NCBI RefSeq assembly: GCF_013179805.1
Contig: NZ_SRRZ01000054.1
Span: 1 to 46,098 of the forward strand
DNA from: Microcoleus asticus IPMA8
GTDB taxonomy: Bacteria > Cyanobacteriota > Cyanobacteriia > Cyanobacteriales > Microcoleaceae
Length of the DNA: 46,098 bases
Direction: 5' to 3'
Part shown: positions 1 through 8,478 of the stretch, in pieces
How positions within the stretch are numbered: position 1 is the first letter of the stretch
Layout of the letters: every line of letters starts with the position of its first letter
The notes under the pieces: generated by a model
The model's database searches: none
What the model was told of the DNA's origin: nothing
What the model saw: only the letters and a program-made list of their open reading frames with translations
Made by a program: the position numbers and the translations under genes

Positions 1-85
1 TGCAGTTGTAAGTTATTCATTTTTTATTGTCACAATCAAGTATTGCATATAATTGTATCATAGTCTTGATAATGATTTAGGATTG

Positions 86-490
86 CTATAGTGGTCTTGA
101 TTTTCTTGTTAACCATTTTCGGCGAAAATGAGGCAATAATTCTTTAAATACTTTTTCCAATAAAATTGCTGGAAAAGTTAAAAATCTCAGCGATAATGCT
201 TGTTGACTAATTTCAGACGGCTCACACCATAAAAATCCTTCTCTATTTAATAATCTAGTTAATTCTGTTACTCCGGCTACATTTCGCCATAAAAGACTTA
301 ATATTGCTGCCATCATTAATGGTAGTGTCAGAATCCTATCTCTTAAATTTAGTTGGCGATAAAAACTTTTTTGGGCAGCCATTGCTGGAATTAATAAATC
401 TTCCAGGTGATTAGCAATCGCTTCATTTTCTATTTGGGGACTATTTTTTTTCTTTGCATGGTCTCGGTTGATTCTTTTTTTGCGAATCAT
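86..490 (-). pseudogene. IS4-type transposase, N-terminal fragment
   Basis: The 134 codons read like the N-terminal part of a cyanobacterial IS4-type transposase. A basic start is followed by a helical region containing WRNVAGVTELTRLLNREG and a segment ending in a Leu/Phe-rich stretch (FPAILLEKVFKELLPHF). A full transposase of this group is roughly 350-450 residues and carries the catalytic DDE core further on. Here the frame stops at the tag complementary to 86-88, and the remaining 85 bases show no continuation in any frame, so the core is absent. It is most likely a truncated, inactive remnant. The family call is from memory of similar proteins and is moderately sure; truncation is directly visible. 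Confidence 0.6.
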
Positions 491-592
491 AACTGGTTCA
501 ACTATGGCTCAACTGCTTGCCCTATAGATGTTGCAGCCTATTTTACATTTTTTTGTGTACCCCCTTGACAATTTGCACTTTTTCTTAACTTG

Positions 593-739
593 TCACAAAT
601 GAGCATATTCTGCTTCAAATTCATCCCGTGGGATGAATTTTGCCATCATTACCCAACGGTTATCTAAGGCTAATTTTCCTCATTGGGGGAATTAAAAGCT
701 TTCTGGTGTGGTGTCGAGGCGGTCAACTTTTCGGTACAC
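593..739 (-). pseudogene. IS5-group transposase remnant, copy 1
   Basis: Reading the minus strand from a GTG at 739 gives YRKVD, two in-frame stops, then GKLALDNRWVMMAKFIP, RDEFEAEYAHL and another stop. This is the N-terminus of the IS5/IS1182-like transposases common in cyanobacteria (MYRK..., LPFGGKL..., NRWVMMA.LIPW.EFE..YA). A 5' flank homologous to that of the copy at 876-1223 continues to about 869. There it ends in the terminal-repeat-like sequence TTAGGGCTTGCTGA (minus strand). The fragment is dead: stop codons interrupt it and the catalytic region is missing. Confidence 0.65.
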
Positions 740-875
740 GAGCGTCAACGGTAGTGCAAGGGTTTTGAGCTATTTTACTAGCTTATCTTGCACTCGACTC
801 TCGATCGCGCGATCGTCAAAGACAGAAGGTCTCGGCTTTTTGCACTTTAGTCAGCAAGCCCTAATTAGGTTCGCA

Positions 876-1223
876 CTAATCCGTTGTCAAAATTGAACGG
901 CAGGGTGATGGGTCAAATGGCAGTTCATTGCTGTAGGTTGATTGACCGATAAAGTATTGCACATACGGGTTTTCGCGGATTTGTTCGACTCTTGGACGAT
1001 GGCTAATTCCCAGTTTTTATTTGATAATTAATGCCCCCAATGCCATCAGAAAGGATTTGGCTGCTGCGCCCATAACTGTCGGGAATTTTTCAGCATCTTC
1101 TGATTCAAACTCTGACCACGGGATTAGTTGGGCCATCATTACCCAACGGTTGAAGGGTGACAACTTCCCTCCGAAGGGGAGTTCAAATGGGGGACTTGGG
1201 GCAAGCTCAAATTTTCGGTACAA
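876..1223 (-). pseudogene. IS5-group transposase remnant, copy 2
   Basis: The minus strand encodes YRKFELAPSPPFELPFGGKL, then NRWVMMAQLIPW, AKSFLMALGALIIK, an in-frame TAA, KLGIS, and VEQIRENPYVQYFIGQ and FDPS, ending at 876. These are the successive conserved blocks of the N-terminal half of IS5/IS1182-like transposases, so the gene was once continuous. It has lost its start (TTG where ATG is usual), carries one nonsense codon, and stops where copy 1 begins. Its upstream flank to about 1347 parallels that of copy 1 and also ends in TAGGGCTTGCTGAA. Copy 1 may have landed in copy 2. Confidence 0.7.
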
Positions 1224-1346
1224 GCTCGCAGATGGTGATGCATGGGTTTTGACCTATTTTAGCTGTTTTTCTGGCACTACTCTACTTTTTTCGGTCAGAC
1301 AAGCCATAGAGTGTATACTTTTCCAATTTATTCAGCAAGCCCTAAT

Positions 1347-1563
1347 TATGCCGGATAAAATATTTGATTATTTGGAAAAACATATTACTTGCAATTTCCC
1401 AGAAAGAGGCGAATTCCAGTTAACATCGTGTTTGGATGAATTGCGACAGTTCTAGGAAATTGCTGCTTATGTTGTGCAAGGGCGGTGTTTTGACACGGGA
1501 TTGCCGGAGGTTCGCCGGCAAACGCTAATTGATTTCGCCATATCTGGTGGGCCGATCGGTTAA
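1347..1563 (+). pseudogene. Sugar-phosphate nucleotidyltransferase, C-terminal remnant
   Basis: The plus strand reads PDKIFDYLEKHI, FPERGEFQLTSCLDELRQF, an in-frame TAG at 1453, then YVVQGRCFDTGLPEVRRQ and a final stop at 1561-1563. The pattern GEFQLTS.LD and G..FDTGLPE..RQTLIDF matches the C-terminal part of the catalytic domain of GalU/RfbA-like nucleotidyltransferases that make UDP- or dTDP-sugars. The 5' part is missing exactly where the IS terminus (copy 2) begins, so the insertion probably removed it. The family is inferred from short motifs only. Confidence 0.5.
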
Positions 1564-2124
1564 TCACCCTTAAATTTGAGCATGACACCTCACAACTATC
1601 AAAAATGCCCATCTAAGCCTAATTTGGTGGCGCCGCGCGCCCCGACAGCGGATTTGTATCGGCAATGTCCTCACAAAAGTCTAACCGTAGGGTGCTTATT
1701 GCCACTGGGCTGGGTGGTTATTGCCAGCCCGCTCTGGAGTGAAATCAACCTGTTTGCGTCATTGTAGCCGTTGGGTATTGGCAATAGATATTATTTATTG
1801 CGAGTAGTCTATCTTATGAAGAAGATCTATCGATCGCCCGCTCTGACATTTCCAGCGCTTGGGGGACTTCTTCACCACTCATGAGCGGGCTGGGTGTTTA
1901 TGGCGCACCTTACCCCAGATGGCGGCTCAAAGGATTTGTTGGTCTTAGTCCTATATCTGTATTGTTCATATTTATAGTTGGTCGATCGTCCTTGACGCTA
2001 CCCCTACCTGCCACTGCACCGATGCCTCATCAGCTACACCCCTAACTTTTCCGTTGTTAACTGCCCTAGAGTCACGTCAAATGTAACGAGATATTACAAG
2101 ATGACGCTAAAGCAGCATAGAGGC
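1564..2124. other. Intergenic, no gene recognised
   Basis: No reading frame here resembles a known protein. The longest open stretch (1576-1767, plus) has no recognisable motif or ribosome site. A short inverted repeat, GCCCGCTC near 1836 and GAGCGGGC near 1880, could form a hairpin. The rest is unassigned. Confidence 0.5.
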
Positions 2125-2153
2125 TTGACAGCAAAGAATGAAGCGGCTAATCT
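2125..2153 (+). promoter_or_regulatory. Sigma-70-type promoter for the RHH-ycf46-ycf35 genes
   Basis: TTGACA at 2125-2130 is followed, after a 17-bp spacer, by TAATCT at 2148-2153. It lies 36 bp upstream of the first gene of the group. The -35 box is consensus and the -10 box differs at two positions. Confidence 0.45.
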
Positions 2154-2188
2154 GATATACATACCCGGGTAAGTCAATTCACTGTCAT

Positions 2189-2539
2189 ATGCAAGAAAAG
2201 CAAAAAGTTACATTGTATCTTCCACCTGAACTGCATCGCCAGCTCAAAATCAGAGCCGCAGTCGAAACTGAACCGATGTCATCAATTGCAGAAAGGGCAA
2301 TTGTCTTCTACCTAGGAAACCCCGAACTGGTTGACGAAGTGGAAGCCTCCTACGGACAAACCCATCGGGTATACAACTGTCCAGAATGCACGAGTTCAGT
2401 AGTAATGCGAGATGGAGAACTGGCATCCGTAACAAGTCAGCCGAGCGTATTGGCTGAGCAGGATCTTCCAGTAAAGCAGGTGTCCGGCGTCAGCGCCAGC
2501 ACGGCTAAACCGGGAGAGGAAGAATTGGTTCCCTGCTAA
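2189..2539 (+). CDS. Ribbon-helix-helix (CopG/Arc-type) small protein
   Basis: This 116-residue protein begins with a ribbon-helix-helix signature: a beta strand (KVTLYLPPELHRQL) followed by two helices (KIRAAVETEPMSSIAERAIVFYL). That fold is normally a DNA-binding dimer in transcription factors and antitoxins. Residues 45-116 are polar and contain a lone CPEC pair (about residues 64-67), with no recognisable second domain. It lies 107 bp upstream of the ycf46 start on the same strand and behind a plausible promoter, so it may regulate its own operon. No toxin partner is evident. In Synechocystis a small gene (slr0373) precedes the Ycf46-type gene slr0374 in a stress-responsive operon; whether the two are orthologous cannot be judged here. 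Confidence 0.7.
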   Translation: MQEKQKVTLYLPPELHRQLKIRAAVETEPMSSIAERAIVFYLGNPELVDEVEASYGQTHRVYNCPECTSSVVMRDGELASVTSQPSVLAEQDLPVKQVSGVSASTAKPGEEELVPC

Positions 2540-2646
2540 GAATGCCTTGCTTCCCCAAAAAGCTAGAACTGAAATTTTCAGTAACAGAGCCAAGGGCAGC
2601 ATTGAGATTCAGCAAAGATAGCACCGTCTCTAGTGGGTCGAGGACT

Positions 2647-4167
2647 ATGCAAGAAGAGATCAGTATTCTAATCCAAGCTCAATATCCTCTGATCTACCTC
2701 GTGACATCCGAGGAAGAGCGGTGTGAGCAAGCAATTTCGACAATAGCTCAAGCCAAACCACAGCGACGAGTATTTATCTGGACTGTAACTCACGGCATTG
2801 TGGAGTACGGTCAACCCCGCACCACCACCCAGCACAACACCGTCTCGCCAGAGGCAGCAATTGAATGGGTGATCAGGCAGCGAGAACCCAACAGTAACGC
2901 TAGCATCTACATTTTCAAAGATCTCCATCCTTTTATAGATTCTCCTCCGGTAACGAGGTGGTTGCGCGATGCGATCGCCAACTTCAAAGGAACGCAAAAG
3001 ACAATTATACTGATGTCTCCTTTGCAGCAAATTCCGATCGAGCTAGAAAAGGAAGTAGTGGTATTAGACTTCGCGCTCCCAGACATGAAGGAACTCAACC
3101 AAGTATTGTCTGGTCAGTTGGAGCAAACGAAATCGCGACGCATTACCACAGAAGCGCGAGAAAAACTTTTAAAAGCAGCCTTGGGATTGACCAAGGACGA
3201 AGCTGAAAAAGTTTATCGCAAAGCCCAAGTTTCTACGGGGCGCCTAACAGAAGAAGAAGTAGACATCGTTCTGTCGGAGAAAAAGCAATTAATTCGGCGC
3301 AACGGCATTCTAGAGTTCATTGAAGAAGACGAAACCCTGGATGCAGTCGGGGGTTTAGAAGAGCTCAAAAGGTGGCTCAGGCAGCGTTCCAACGCCTTTA
3401 CTGAAAGGGCCAGAGAATACGGTCTGCCTCAACCAAAAGGGATGTTAATTCTCGGCGTACCGGGATGCGGAAAATCGCTGATTGCCAAGACCACCTCCCG
3501 CCTCTGGGGACTGCCCCTGCTGAGGCTAGATATGGGTAGAGTCTACGACGGATCGATGGTGGGTCGATCGGAAGCCAACCTCCGCAACGCCCTGAAAACC
3601 GCAGAATCCATCTCTCCAGCCATCCTCTTCATCGACGAACTAGACAAAGCCTTTGCAGGAGGCACTGGTTCTGCCGACTCAGACGGAGGCACTTCCAGCC
3701 GGATTTTCGGTTCCTTCCTCACTTGGATGCAAGAAAAGACTTCCCCAGTCTTCGTAATGGCAACAGCCAACCGAATCGAGCGGTTGCCGGGAGAATTCTT
3801 GAGGAAAGGCCGGTTCGACGAACTCTTCTTTGTTGACCTGCCTACCAAAGAAGAACGCCAAGATATATTTAAGATTCACCTCTCAAAGCGGCGTCGGGAA
3901 ATTACTCGCTTCGATTTAGAGCAACTTTCCAATGTTTCCGACGGCTTTTCAGGTGCAGAGATTGAGCAAGCGCTAGTAGCAGCCATGTACGAAGCCTTCG
4001 CTCAAGATCGAGAGTTTACGCAGCTAGACATCATCGCGGCCATTAAATCCACAATGCCACTGTCTAAAACAATGACCGAACAGGTCACCGCCCTGCGAGA
4101 TTGGGCTAGACAGCGTGCACGGCCCGCTGCGTCTTCCGTCGCTGAATACCAGCGAATGGAATTCTAA
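2647..4167 (+). CDS. ycf46: AAA+ ATPase, Ycf46 family
   Basis: The product is a 506-residue AAA+ ATPase of the Ycf46/Slr0374 type. An N-terminal alpha/beta region (QEEISILIQAQYPLIYLVT) is family-specific. The AAA+ module follows: Walker A GVPGCGKS (Lys about residue 276), Walker B ILFIDELD (about 331), and the downstream block RKGRFDELFFVDLP with its arginine-finger region and a C-terminal lid. The start chosen is ATG 2647, preceded by GAGG at a suitable distance. The open frame extends back to 2542, but that part lacks family character. In Synechocystis the homologue has been linked to stress and inorganic-carbon/photosynthesis regulation (from memory). The gene is followed by ycf35, 130 bp away and probably co-transcribed. 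Its molecular target is unknown. Confidence 0.9.
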   Translation: MQEEISILIQAQYPLIYLVTSEEERCEQAISTIAQAKPQRRVFIWTVTHGIVEYGQPRTTTQHNTVSPEAAIEWVIRQREPNSNASIYIFKDLHPFIDSPPVTRWLRDAIANFKGTQKTIILMSPLQQIPIELEKEVVVLDFALPDMKELNQVLSGQLEQTKSRRITTEAREKLLKAALGLTKDEAEKVYRKAQVSTGRLTEEEVDIVLSEKKQLIRRNGILEFIEEDETLDAVGGLEELKRWLRQRSNAFTERAREYGLPQPKGMLILGVPGCGKSLIAKTTSRLWGLPLLRLDMGRVYDGSMVGRSEANLRNALKTAESISPAILFIDELDKAFAGGTGSADSDGGTSSRIFGSFLTWMQEKTSPVFVMATANRIERLPGEFLRKGRFDELFFVDLPTKEERQDIFKIHLSKRRREITRFDLEQLSNVSDGFSGAEIEQALVAAMYEAFAQDREFTQLDIIAAIKSTMPLSKTMTEQVTALRDWARQRARPAASSVAEYQRMEF

Positions 4168-4297
4168 AAGCTTTCTCCTGGTCCAAACAGGAGCAAAGGC
4201 TAGCAACAGCTAGCAGTTCGATTGAAGAGCCGCCCAGCGGCACCGTTAAATCCAGACCGTTGTTGTTTCTCTCTCAGTTTTATTAGGAGGAAATCCA

Positions 4298-4651
4298 ATG
4301 TCTCACTTTAGCACTCTGCGTACCAAAATCACCGATGCCGAAATCCTGAAAGCTTCCCTGCGCGACTTGGGCATTTCAGTCAAGTCAGAAGCTGATGTTC
4401 GTGGCTATAATGGTCAGCGCGTTCGCTCCGACATCGTGGCGATTCTGGAAGGCGAATATGACCTGGGTTGGTCTCGCAATAGCGATGGTTCCTTTGACCT
4501 GATTGCTGACCTCTGGGGCGTCGCCAAAAAGCACAATCAAACTGAGTTAATCAACTCCATCAACCAGAAGTACGCAGTTAACAAGACCTTGGCAGCAGTC
4601 AAGCAGCGCGGTTTGCAAAACGCCAACGTCAAGCTGGTAGTGCAAAATTAA
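4298..4651 (+). CDS. ycf35: Ycf35 family protein (DUF1257)
   Basis: This 117-residue protein matches the Ycf35/DUF1257 family found in cyanobacteria, red-algal plastids and some cyanophages. Features include the start SHFSTLRTKI, the central VRGYNGQ, and the C-terminal AVKQRGLQNANVKLVVQ. Its function is not established. The start is well supported by AGGAGG seven bases upstream of ATG 4298. The 130-bp leader after ycf46 contains two small inverted repeats (CTCCTG/CAGGAG near 4180 and GCTAGC pairs near 4200) that could tune expression. A strong terminator follows, making this the last gene of the group. Size and composition are normal for the family. Confidence 0.88.
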   Translation: MSHFSTLRTKITDAEILKASLRDLGISVKSEADVRGYNGQRVRSDIVAILEGEYDLGWSRNSDGSFDLIADLWGVAKKHNQTELINSINQKYAVNKTLAAVKQRGLQNANVKLVVQN

Positions 4652-4675
4652 TCGGTCTGCGCGTTCCCAAGCTCG

Positions 4676-4705
4676 CGGGTTAACCAAACGGGTTAACCCG
4701 TTTTT
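4676..4705 (+). terminator. Rho-independent terminator after ycf35
   Basis: A perfect 10-bp stem, CGGGTTAACC at 4676-4685 and GGTTAACCCG at 4691-4700, with a 5-nt loop, is followed directly by TTTTT. It ends the RHH-ycf46-ycf35 transcript. Confidence 0.9.
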
Positions 4706-4763
4706 AGCTAGCTAGGAAGTAGAGTGGGGTTTTTGGGTCGCCACATACTTTTTTAGCACCCCC

Positions 4764-4796
4764 AAGCAGCAGCTCTCAACGTGAGAGCTGCTGCTT
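4764..4796. terminator. Long hairpin between convergent genes
   Basis: A perfect 15-bp stem (4764-4778 with 4782-4796; arm AAGCAGCAGCTCTCA) and a 3-nt loop lies 15 bp beyond the 3' end of the minus-strand glycosyltransferase. The T-run is weak on both strands, so function as a terminator or as a 3'-end stabiliser is inferred. Confidence 0.6.
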
Positions 4797-4810
4797 TAAT
4801 GGTCGGCTAC

Positions 4811-6061
4811 CTAATGCTTCGGGCAAGGGTCGATCGTTTGTTGATAAATTTCAAGTATTCGATCGACTTTCCGTTCCCAATCAAAATGCTCCAGGACCCG
4901 CTCCCGTCCCGCACAAGCCATACTCTGTCGCAATTCGGGTGAATGAGCGAGCTTCAGCATCGCATCTGCCAGTCCCTGGACAAAGCCTTCTTTAGAAGCT
5001 GGTTCTACTAAAATACCGCAAGTGGAATCCATATAATCCGCTGGGCCGCCCCAGTTCGTCGCAATGACCGGCAGTCCCACGGCCATTGCTTCCAAAACCA
5101 CGGCTCCCCCCGGCTCTCGCAAACTCGGCATCACCATTGCATCAGCTTGTTGCAGTTTGATAGCGCACTGTTCCTGAGACAGCCAGCCACTAAATATGAC
5201 GCTATCATCGATCGCCAAACGAGCTGTTTGAGCTTCTAGTTCCTCTCGCATCTTCCCATCACCGATGATTTCCAAAACTGCATTGGTTTGAGCAACAACG
5301 GGTGCAAAGGCTTCTAGCAGTAAGTCTACACCCTTCCAGTCTACCAGCCTCCCCAAGAACACAAAATGAACTTGCGGGTTGGGTTCCTTAGATACGGTAG
5401 ATTCCGATCGCCACACCGAGAAATCTACACCGTTTTCCACAAGTTCAATAATTTTACCCTGCACCCCAGCCGGAAGTGCCTGCTTCGTGCGATCGTTTGC
5501 CACTAAGACCGTCTCCGCTTTGATTTTACCAGGAAAAAGACGATTGAAGAAATCGACGCACTGGTAACCGATCGCGATTAAAAGATCGATGATCGGATTT
5601 TGGCGCGATCGAAAAGCCAGAGGAAATTTAACCGACGTGTTCATCGGCCCGATAACTACCGGCACTCCCAATCCGAACATTAACGAAGGAACTGTTGCCG
5701 AGACTGGTGTCGGTTCGTGTACAACATCAATCTGGTGTTCGCTCACCAGCCGCCGGACAATGCGACGCTGTAGGACTTGGGTGTAGAGGTGACTGAGCAG
5801 CCCAAAAGTAAATTCATTCACTCTTGCAGGGAGAAATAGCCCGCAATTGTTAAGCAGCCGGTGCAGCCAAGTGTCGGGTACAAAGTGCATTCGATCGCGG
5901 GCTTCTGGAAACAGCGCTGTGAGTTCTGCCTGGGTACGGGCGTGGACTACTAACCAGATCTCTTTTTGGCGCGATCGAAGTATCCTGAAGTAGTTCAGCG
6001 GCAGCAATGCCTCGCCGCCGAATTGAGTTGAGGCATTTTGACCAACAATTACAATTCGCAT
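4811..6061 (-). CDS. Glycosyltransferase family 4 (GT-B)
   Basis: This is a 416-residue GT-B fold glycosyltransferase of the GT4 group, which uses nucleotide sugars to extend polysaccharides at the inner membrane face. The N-terminal Rossmann start is MRIVIVGQNASTQFGGE. The C-terminal donor site shows VHFVFLGRLVDWKGVDLLLEAF, LEIIGDGKMREELE and the E-x7-E signature PSLREPGGAVVLEAMAVGLP. The ATG at 6061 matches family N-termini; an in-frame ATG eight codons earlier (6085) is possible. Neither has a strong ribosome site. It is the last gene of a minus-strand glycosyltransferase cluster but is separated from its neighbour by 571 bp, so it may have its own promoter. The substrate cannot be predicted. 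Confidence 0.85.
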   Translation of the reverse strand: MRIVIVGQNASTQFGGEALLPLNYFRILRSRQKEIWLVVHARTQAELTALFPEARDRMHFVPDTWLHRLLNNCGLFLPARVNEFTFGLLSHLYTQVLQRRIVRRLVSEHQIDVVHEPTPVSATVPSLMFGLGVPVVIGPMNTSVKFPLAFRSRQNPIIDLLIAIGYQCVDFFNRLFPGKIKAETVLVANDRTKQALPAGVQGKIIELVENGVDFSVWRSESTVSKEPNPQVHFVFLGRLVDWKGVDLLLEAFAPVVAQTNAVLEIIGDGKMREELEAQTARLAIDDSVIFSGWLSQEQCAIKLQQADAMVMPSLREPGGAVVLEAMAVGLPVIATNWGGPADYMDSTCGILVEPASKEGFVQGLADAMLKLAHSPELRQSMACAGRERVLEHFDWERKVDRILEIYQQTIDPCPKH

Positions 6062-6632
6062 AAGTGGTTTTGAACCCAACTGCATTCACAGACACTTTAA
6101 ACTAAAAACCTGTTTTTTCGCCAATCATTGATTTAATTCTGCATAAACTGGATAGCTTAAAACCTGAGCTAAAAAGCCATTACTTTTGCCTTTAATTGCC
6201 AGCAGCTTTTCCACTAAGTAAAGTATTTATTTTGTTCGCTTTGAACTTTACAAATAATGTTTTTGTGTTCTTTTAACTTTGACAGGGCGTTTTATTTTTT
6301 TCCTGGGTAATAAGAGTTGCATCTACGAGTTTGCTAATTGCTTGGAAAAATTTGTAACATACTAAAGGTACAGATGCCGCCTCGGGGTTGCACTGCTCTA
6401 TAATTAATAAAACTTTTAATTGTGGGTTGTTTATTCGTTGGAAGCCTTTGTTTATAAATCGATATTTGTAAGTTGAGTTTTGCAGAAATTACTCGATAGG
6501 CTGCGTTTTTTTTTGAGGTGCGGGCGTCGGCTGTAGAGGTTGGGGAGAATACCCGCCTCTACACCAACACCGGATTCGGGAGTACAGGGGAGTAGTTGCA
6601 GAAAAAAACAAGTTAAGTTGAGGATTGCTGAC
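6062..6632. other. Intergenic region within polysaccharide cluster
   Basis: No protein-coding signal was found in this 571-bp gap. The left part is AT-rich and may hold the promoter of the downstream GT4 gene. An inverted repeat, TGTAGAGG at 6532-6539 and CCTCTACA at 6556-6563, resembles the short palindromic repeats scattered in cyanobacterial genomes. Confidence 0.5.
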
Positions 6633-7679
6633 CTACTTAGTAGACTTAGCACTAATTCTAACTTGCTCAATTGATGGGTTTGATGTCTTGTATTCGATCA
6701 AGTTGCTGCGCTGTCCGAGCAAGCGGCGCTGGTGAAACTGAATCTGACCCTGCAACTGGGGAAATCTCCCGATCGCGCAAGATATAGCATAAAGCGCAGC
6801 ATCCTTGGCTGGCAAATTCCGTTGCTGCTGCATCTGGCGGTAAATTCGGTAAGTAAGTACCGGGTAGCCGGCCAGCAACCACAGGCTCCACCCGTGGGTT
6901 AACCAGGCTGTACCCAATGCTAGCGCTGGCAAAACGAATCCCCAGAACCAGATGCGGAGCGTGTCTTTGACCCAGTGGCGTTCCGGGGTGTTGCCGTGCA
7001 GCCAGGAACCTTCGGCGTAGGCGTGACCGGCTCTTTGAGAGCGCTTCCACCACTGCTCAAAACGAGTCATTTGGGCGTCGTGCAGGGTCATTTCTGCATC
7101 TAAGCGCTCGATTTTCCAACCGTTTTGGCGCAGTCGCACGCAGAGTTCCGGTTCTTCGCCGGCAATGAGTGCGGGGTTGAAACCGCCGACTTGCTCGAAT
7201 GCTTTGACTCGCATCATGGAGTCGCCTCCGCAAGCTTTGGCTTCGCCGACAGGCGTGTCCCACTCGATGTCGCACAGTCGGTTGTATGGTGTGGCGTTGG
7301 GAAATCTTTCGCGTCGGCGCCCGCACACTACGGCTACGTCGGGTTTGGCGGCGAGTTCTTCCTGGGCTTTATCGAGCCAGCCGTCAACTATTTCGCAGTC
7401 GCCGTCTACAAATTGGACAAATTCAATGTCGGGAGCTAATTGCAGCAAGCGGGCAAAGCCTTCATTTCTGGCGCGTGCTGCGGTAAAAGGTGTAGATAGG
7501 TCGAGTTCTACTGTATCCGCTCCGATCGATCCGGCTAATTCCAAGCTACCGTCTGTTGAGCCAGAATCGACATAAACCACCAGAGCTACTTGGACTCTCG
7601 CTGATTGCAAGCACGCTCGGAGGCGATCGCCTTCATTGCGTCCGATCGCCACCAATCCAACTTTGTGCAATTGAGACAT
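6633..7679 (-). CDS. Glycosyltransferase family 2, membrane-associated
   Basis: The 348-residue product has an N-terminal GT-A domain. VGLVAIGRNEGDRLRACLQS opens the nucleotide-binding fold, VVYVDSGSTDGS is the first acidic motif, FVQFVDGDCEI is the DxD-like metal/donor site, and GEEPELCVRLRQNGWKI carries the ED base motif. Residues about 245-290 are hydrophobic (WFWGFVLPALALGTAWL and WSLWLLAGYPVLTYRIY) and probably form two membrane-associated helices. It starts 20 bp after the end of the acetyltransferase gene, indicating one transcript. It probably adds a sugar to a lipid-linked exopolysaccharide intermediate; donor and acceptor are unknown. Confidence 0.85.
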   Translation of the reverse strand: MSQLHKVGLVAIGRNEGDRLRACLQSARVQVALVVYVDSGSTDGSLELAGSIGADTVELDLSTPFTAARARNEGFARLLQLAPDIEFVQFVDGDCEIVDGWLDKAQEELAAKPDVAVVCGRRRERFPNATPYNRLCDIEWDTPVGEAKACGGDSMMRVKAFEQVGGFNPALIAGEEPELCVRLRQNGWKIERLDAEMTLHDAQMTRFEQWWKRSQRAGHAYAEGSWLHGNTPERHWVKDTLRIWFWGFVLPALALGTAWLTHGWSLWLLAGYPVLTYRIYRQMQQQRNLPAKDAALYAISCAIGRFPQLQGQIQFHQRRLLGQRSNLIEYKTSNPSIEQVRISAKSTK

Positions 7680-7699
7680 AATCTATGCTATCTAATAAT

Positions 7700-8281
7700 T
7701 TAAGTATTTTTGTCTGGAATTTTTTTCGTTGCAATCATCTTCGCCGGAATGCCAACGGCAGTTTGACCGGCAGGAATGTCTGATAAAACTACGGCGTTTG
7801 CTCCGATATTTACGTCGTCTCCCAGGTTTACTTTTCCGAGGATTTTTGCACCAGCGCCGACGTTAACCCGATCACCCAATTGAGGAGATTCTAGCGGCTT
7901 GTCCAAGTAGCGATTTCCCAGGGTTACGCCTTGGCGGATAATGCAGTCATCGCCGATCGTGCAATATCCGTGAATAATAATAGCGCCTTGGTGTTCGATC
8001 ACCACGCGGCGACCTAGCTTTACAGTGTAAGGCAAATCTATGCCGTAGGTGTTGCGAACTTTTCGGTATAGCGATCGGTAAAGAATGCTCAAAGGAGCGC
8101 GAAGTAATTTCGGTTCAACTTGCATTCTCCAAGCACCAAAGCGCTGAACAGCTACGGCCCTAAATCCCGGCTTCGTCCAATCGCGACCGTGAGCGATCCA
8201 ATCTTCTTGAATCTGTTCCCACAATCCTAGTGCAGGAGCTTCAACTTGATTTTCACTTATTAAGTCCGTCTGCGTTACCAT
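7700..8281 (-). CDS. Serine-acetyltransferase-like left-handed beta-helix acetyltransferase
   Basis: A 193-residue acyltransferase with hexapeptide repeats across about residues 90-185: VVIEHQGAIIIHGYCTIGDD, GVTLGNR, VNVGAGAKILGKVNLGDDV and IGANAVVLSDIPAGQTAVGIPAKMI. The family transfers acetyl groups from acetyl-CoA. The fold and short N-terminal helical part resemble serine O-acetyltransferase (CysE). Its position between two glycosyltransferases argues for O-acetylation of a sugar rather than cysteine synthesis. It is transcribed with the GT2 gene 20 bp downstream; the next gene upstream is 197 bp away. Enzyme class is well supported, substrate is inference. Confidence 0.8.
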   Translation of the reverse strand: MVTQTDLISENQVEAPALGLWEQIQEDWIAHGRDWTKPGFRAVAVQRFGAWRMQVEPKLLRAPLSILYRSLYRKVRNTYGIDLPYTVKLGRRVVIEHQGAIIIHGYCTIGDDCIIRQGVTLGNRYLDKPLESPQLGDRVNVGAGAKILGKVNLGDDVNIGANAVVLSDIPAGQTAVGIPAKMIATKKIPDKNT

Positions 8282-8478
8282 AAGCTTTTCTCAACACTCT
8301 GTCTGGTGGTTTTAGCTGTTTCTTGCTCCCGACAATAATCGGCTGTTTTTGAGATTTTCAATGTCGGATGCACGAGTTTATTTTATGAGGAATACCAAGC
8401 TTTTTGCTCTCTCAGGGAATGATTTACTGGCCATATTTAACACGGTCGATCGAGCTGAGACTTGTTTGCAAAAATCCT

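Noticed and set aside
1576..1767. 63-residue plus-strand open frame
   Set aside because: No ribosome site, no motif, and it lies within a decayed region; probably chance.
2542..2646. 35-residue N-terminal extension of Ycf46
   Set aside because: ATG 2647 has a GAGG at good spacing and gives the expected length near 500 residues; the extension is not family-like.
7125..7575. Long plus-strand frames opposite the GT2 gene
   Set aside because: They are antisense shadows of a clearly recognisable glycosyltransferase.
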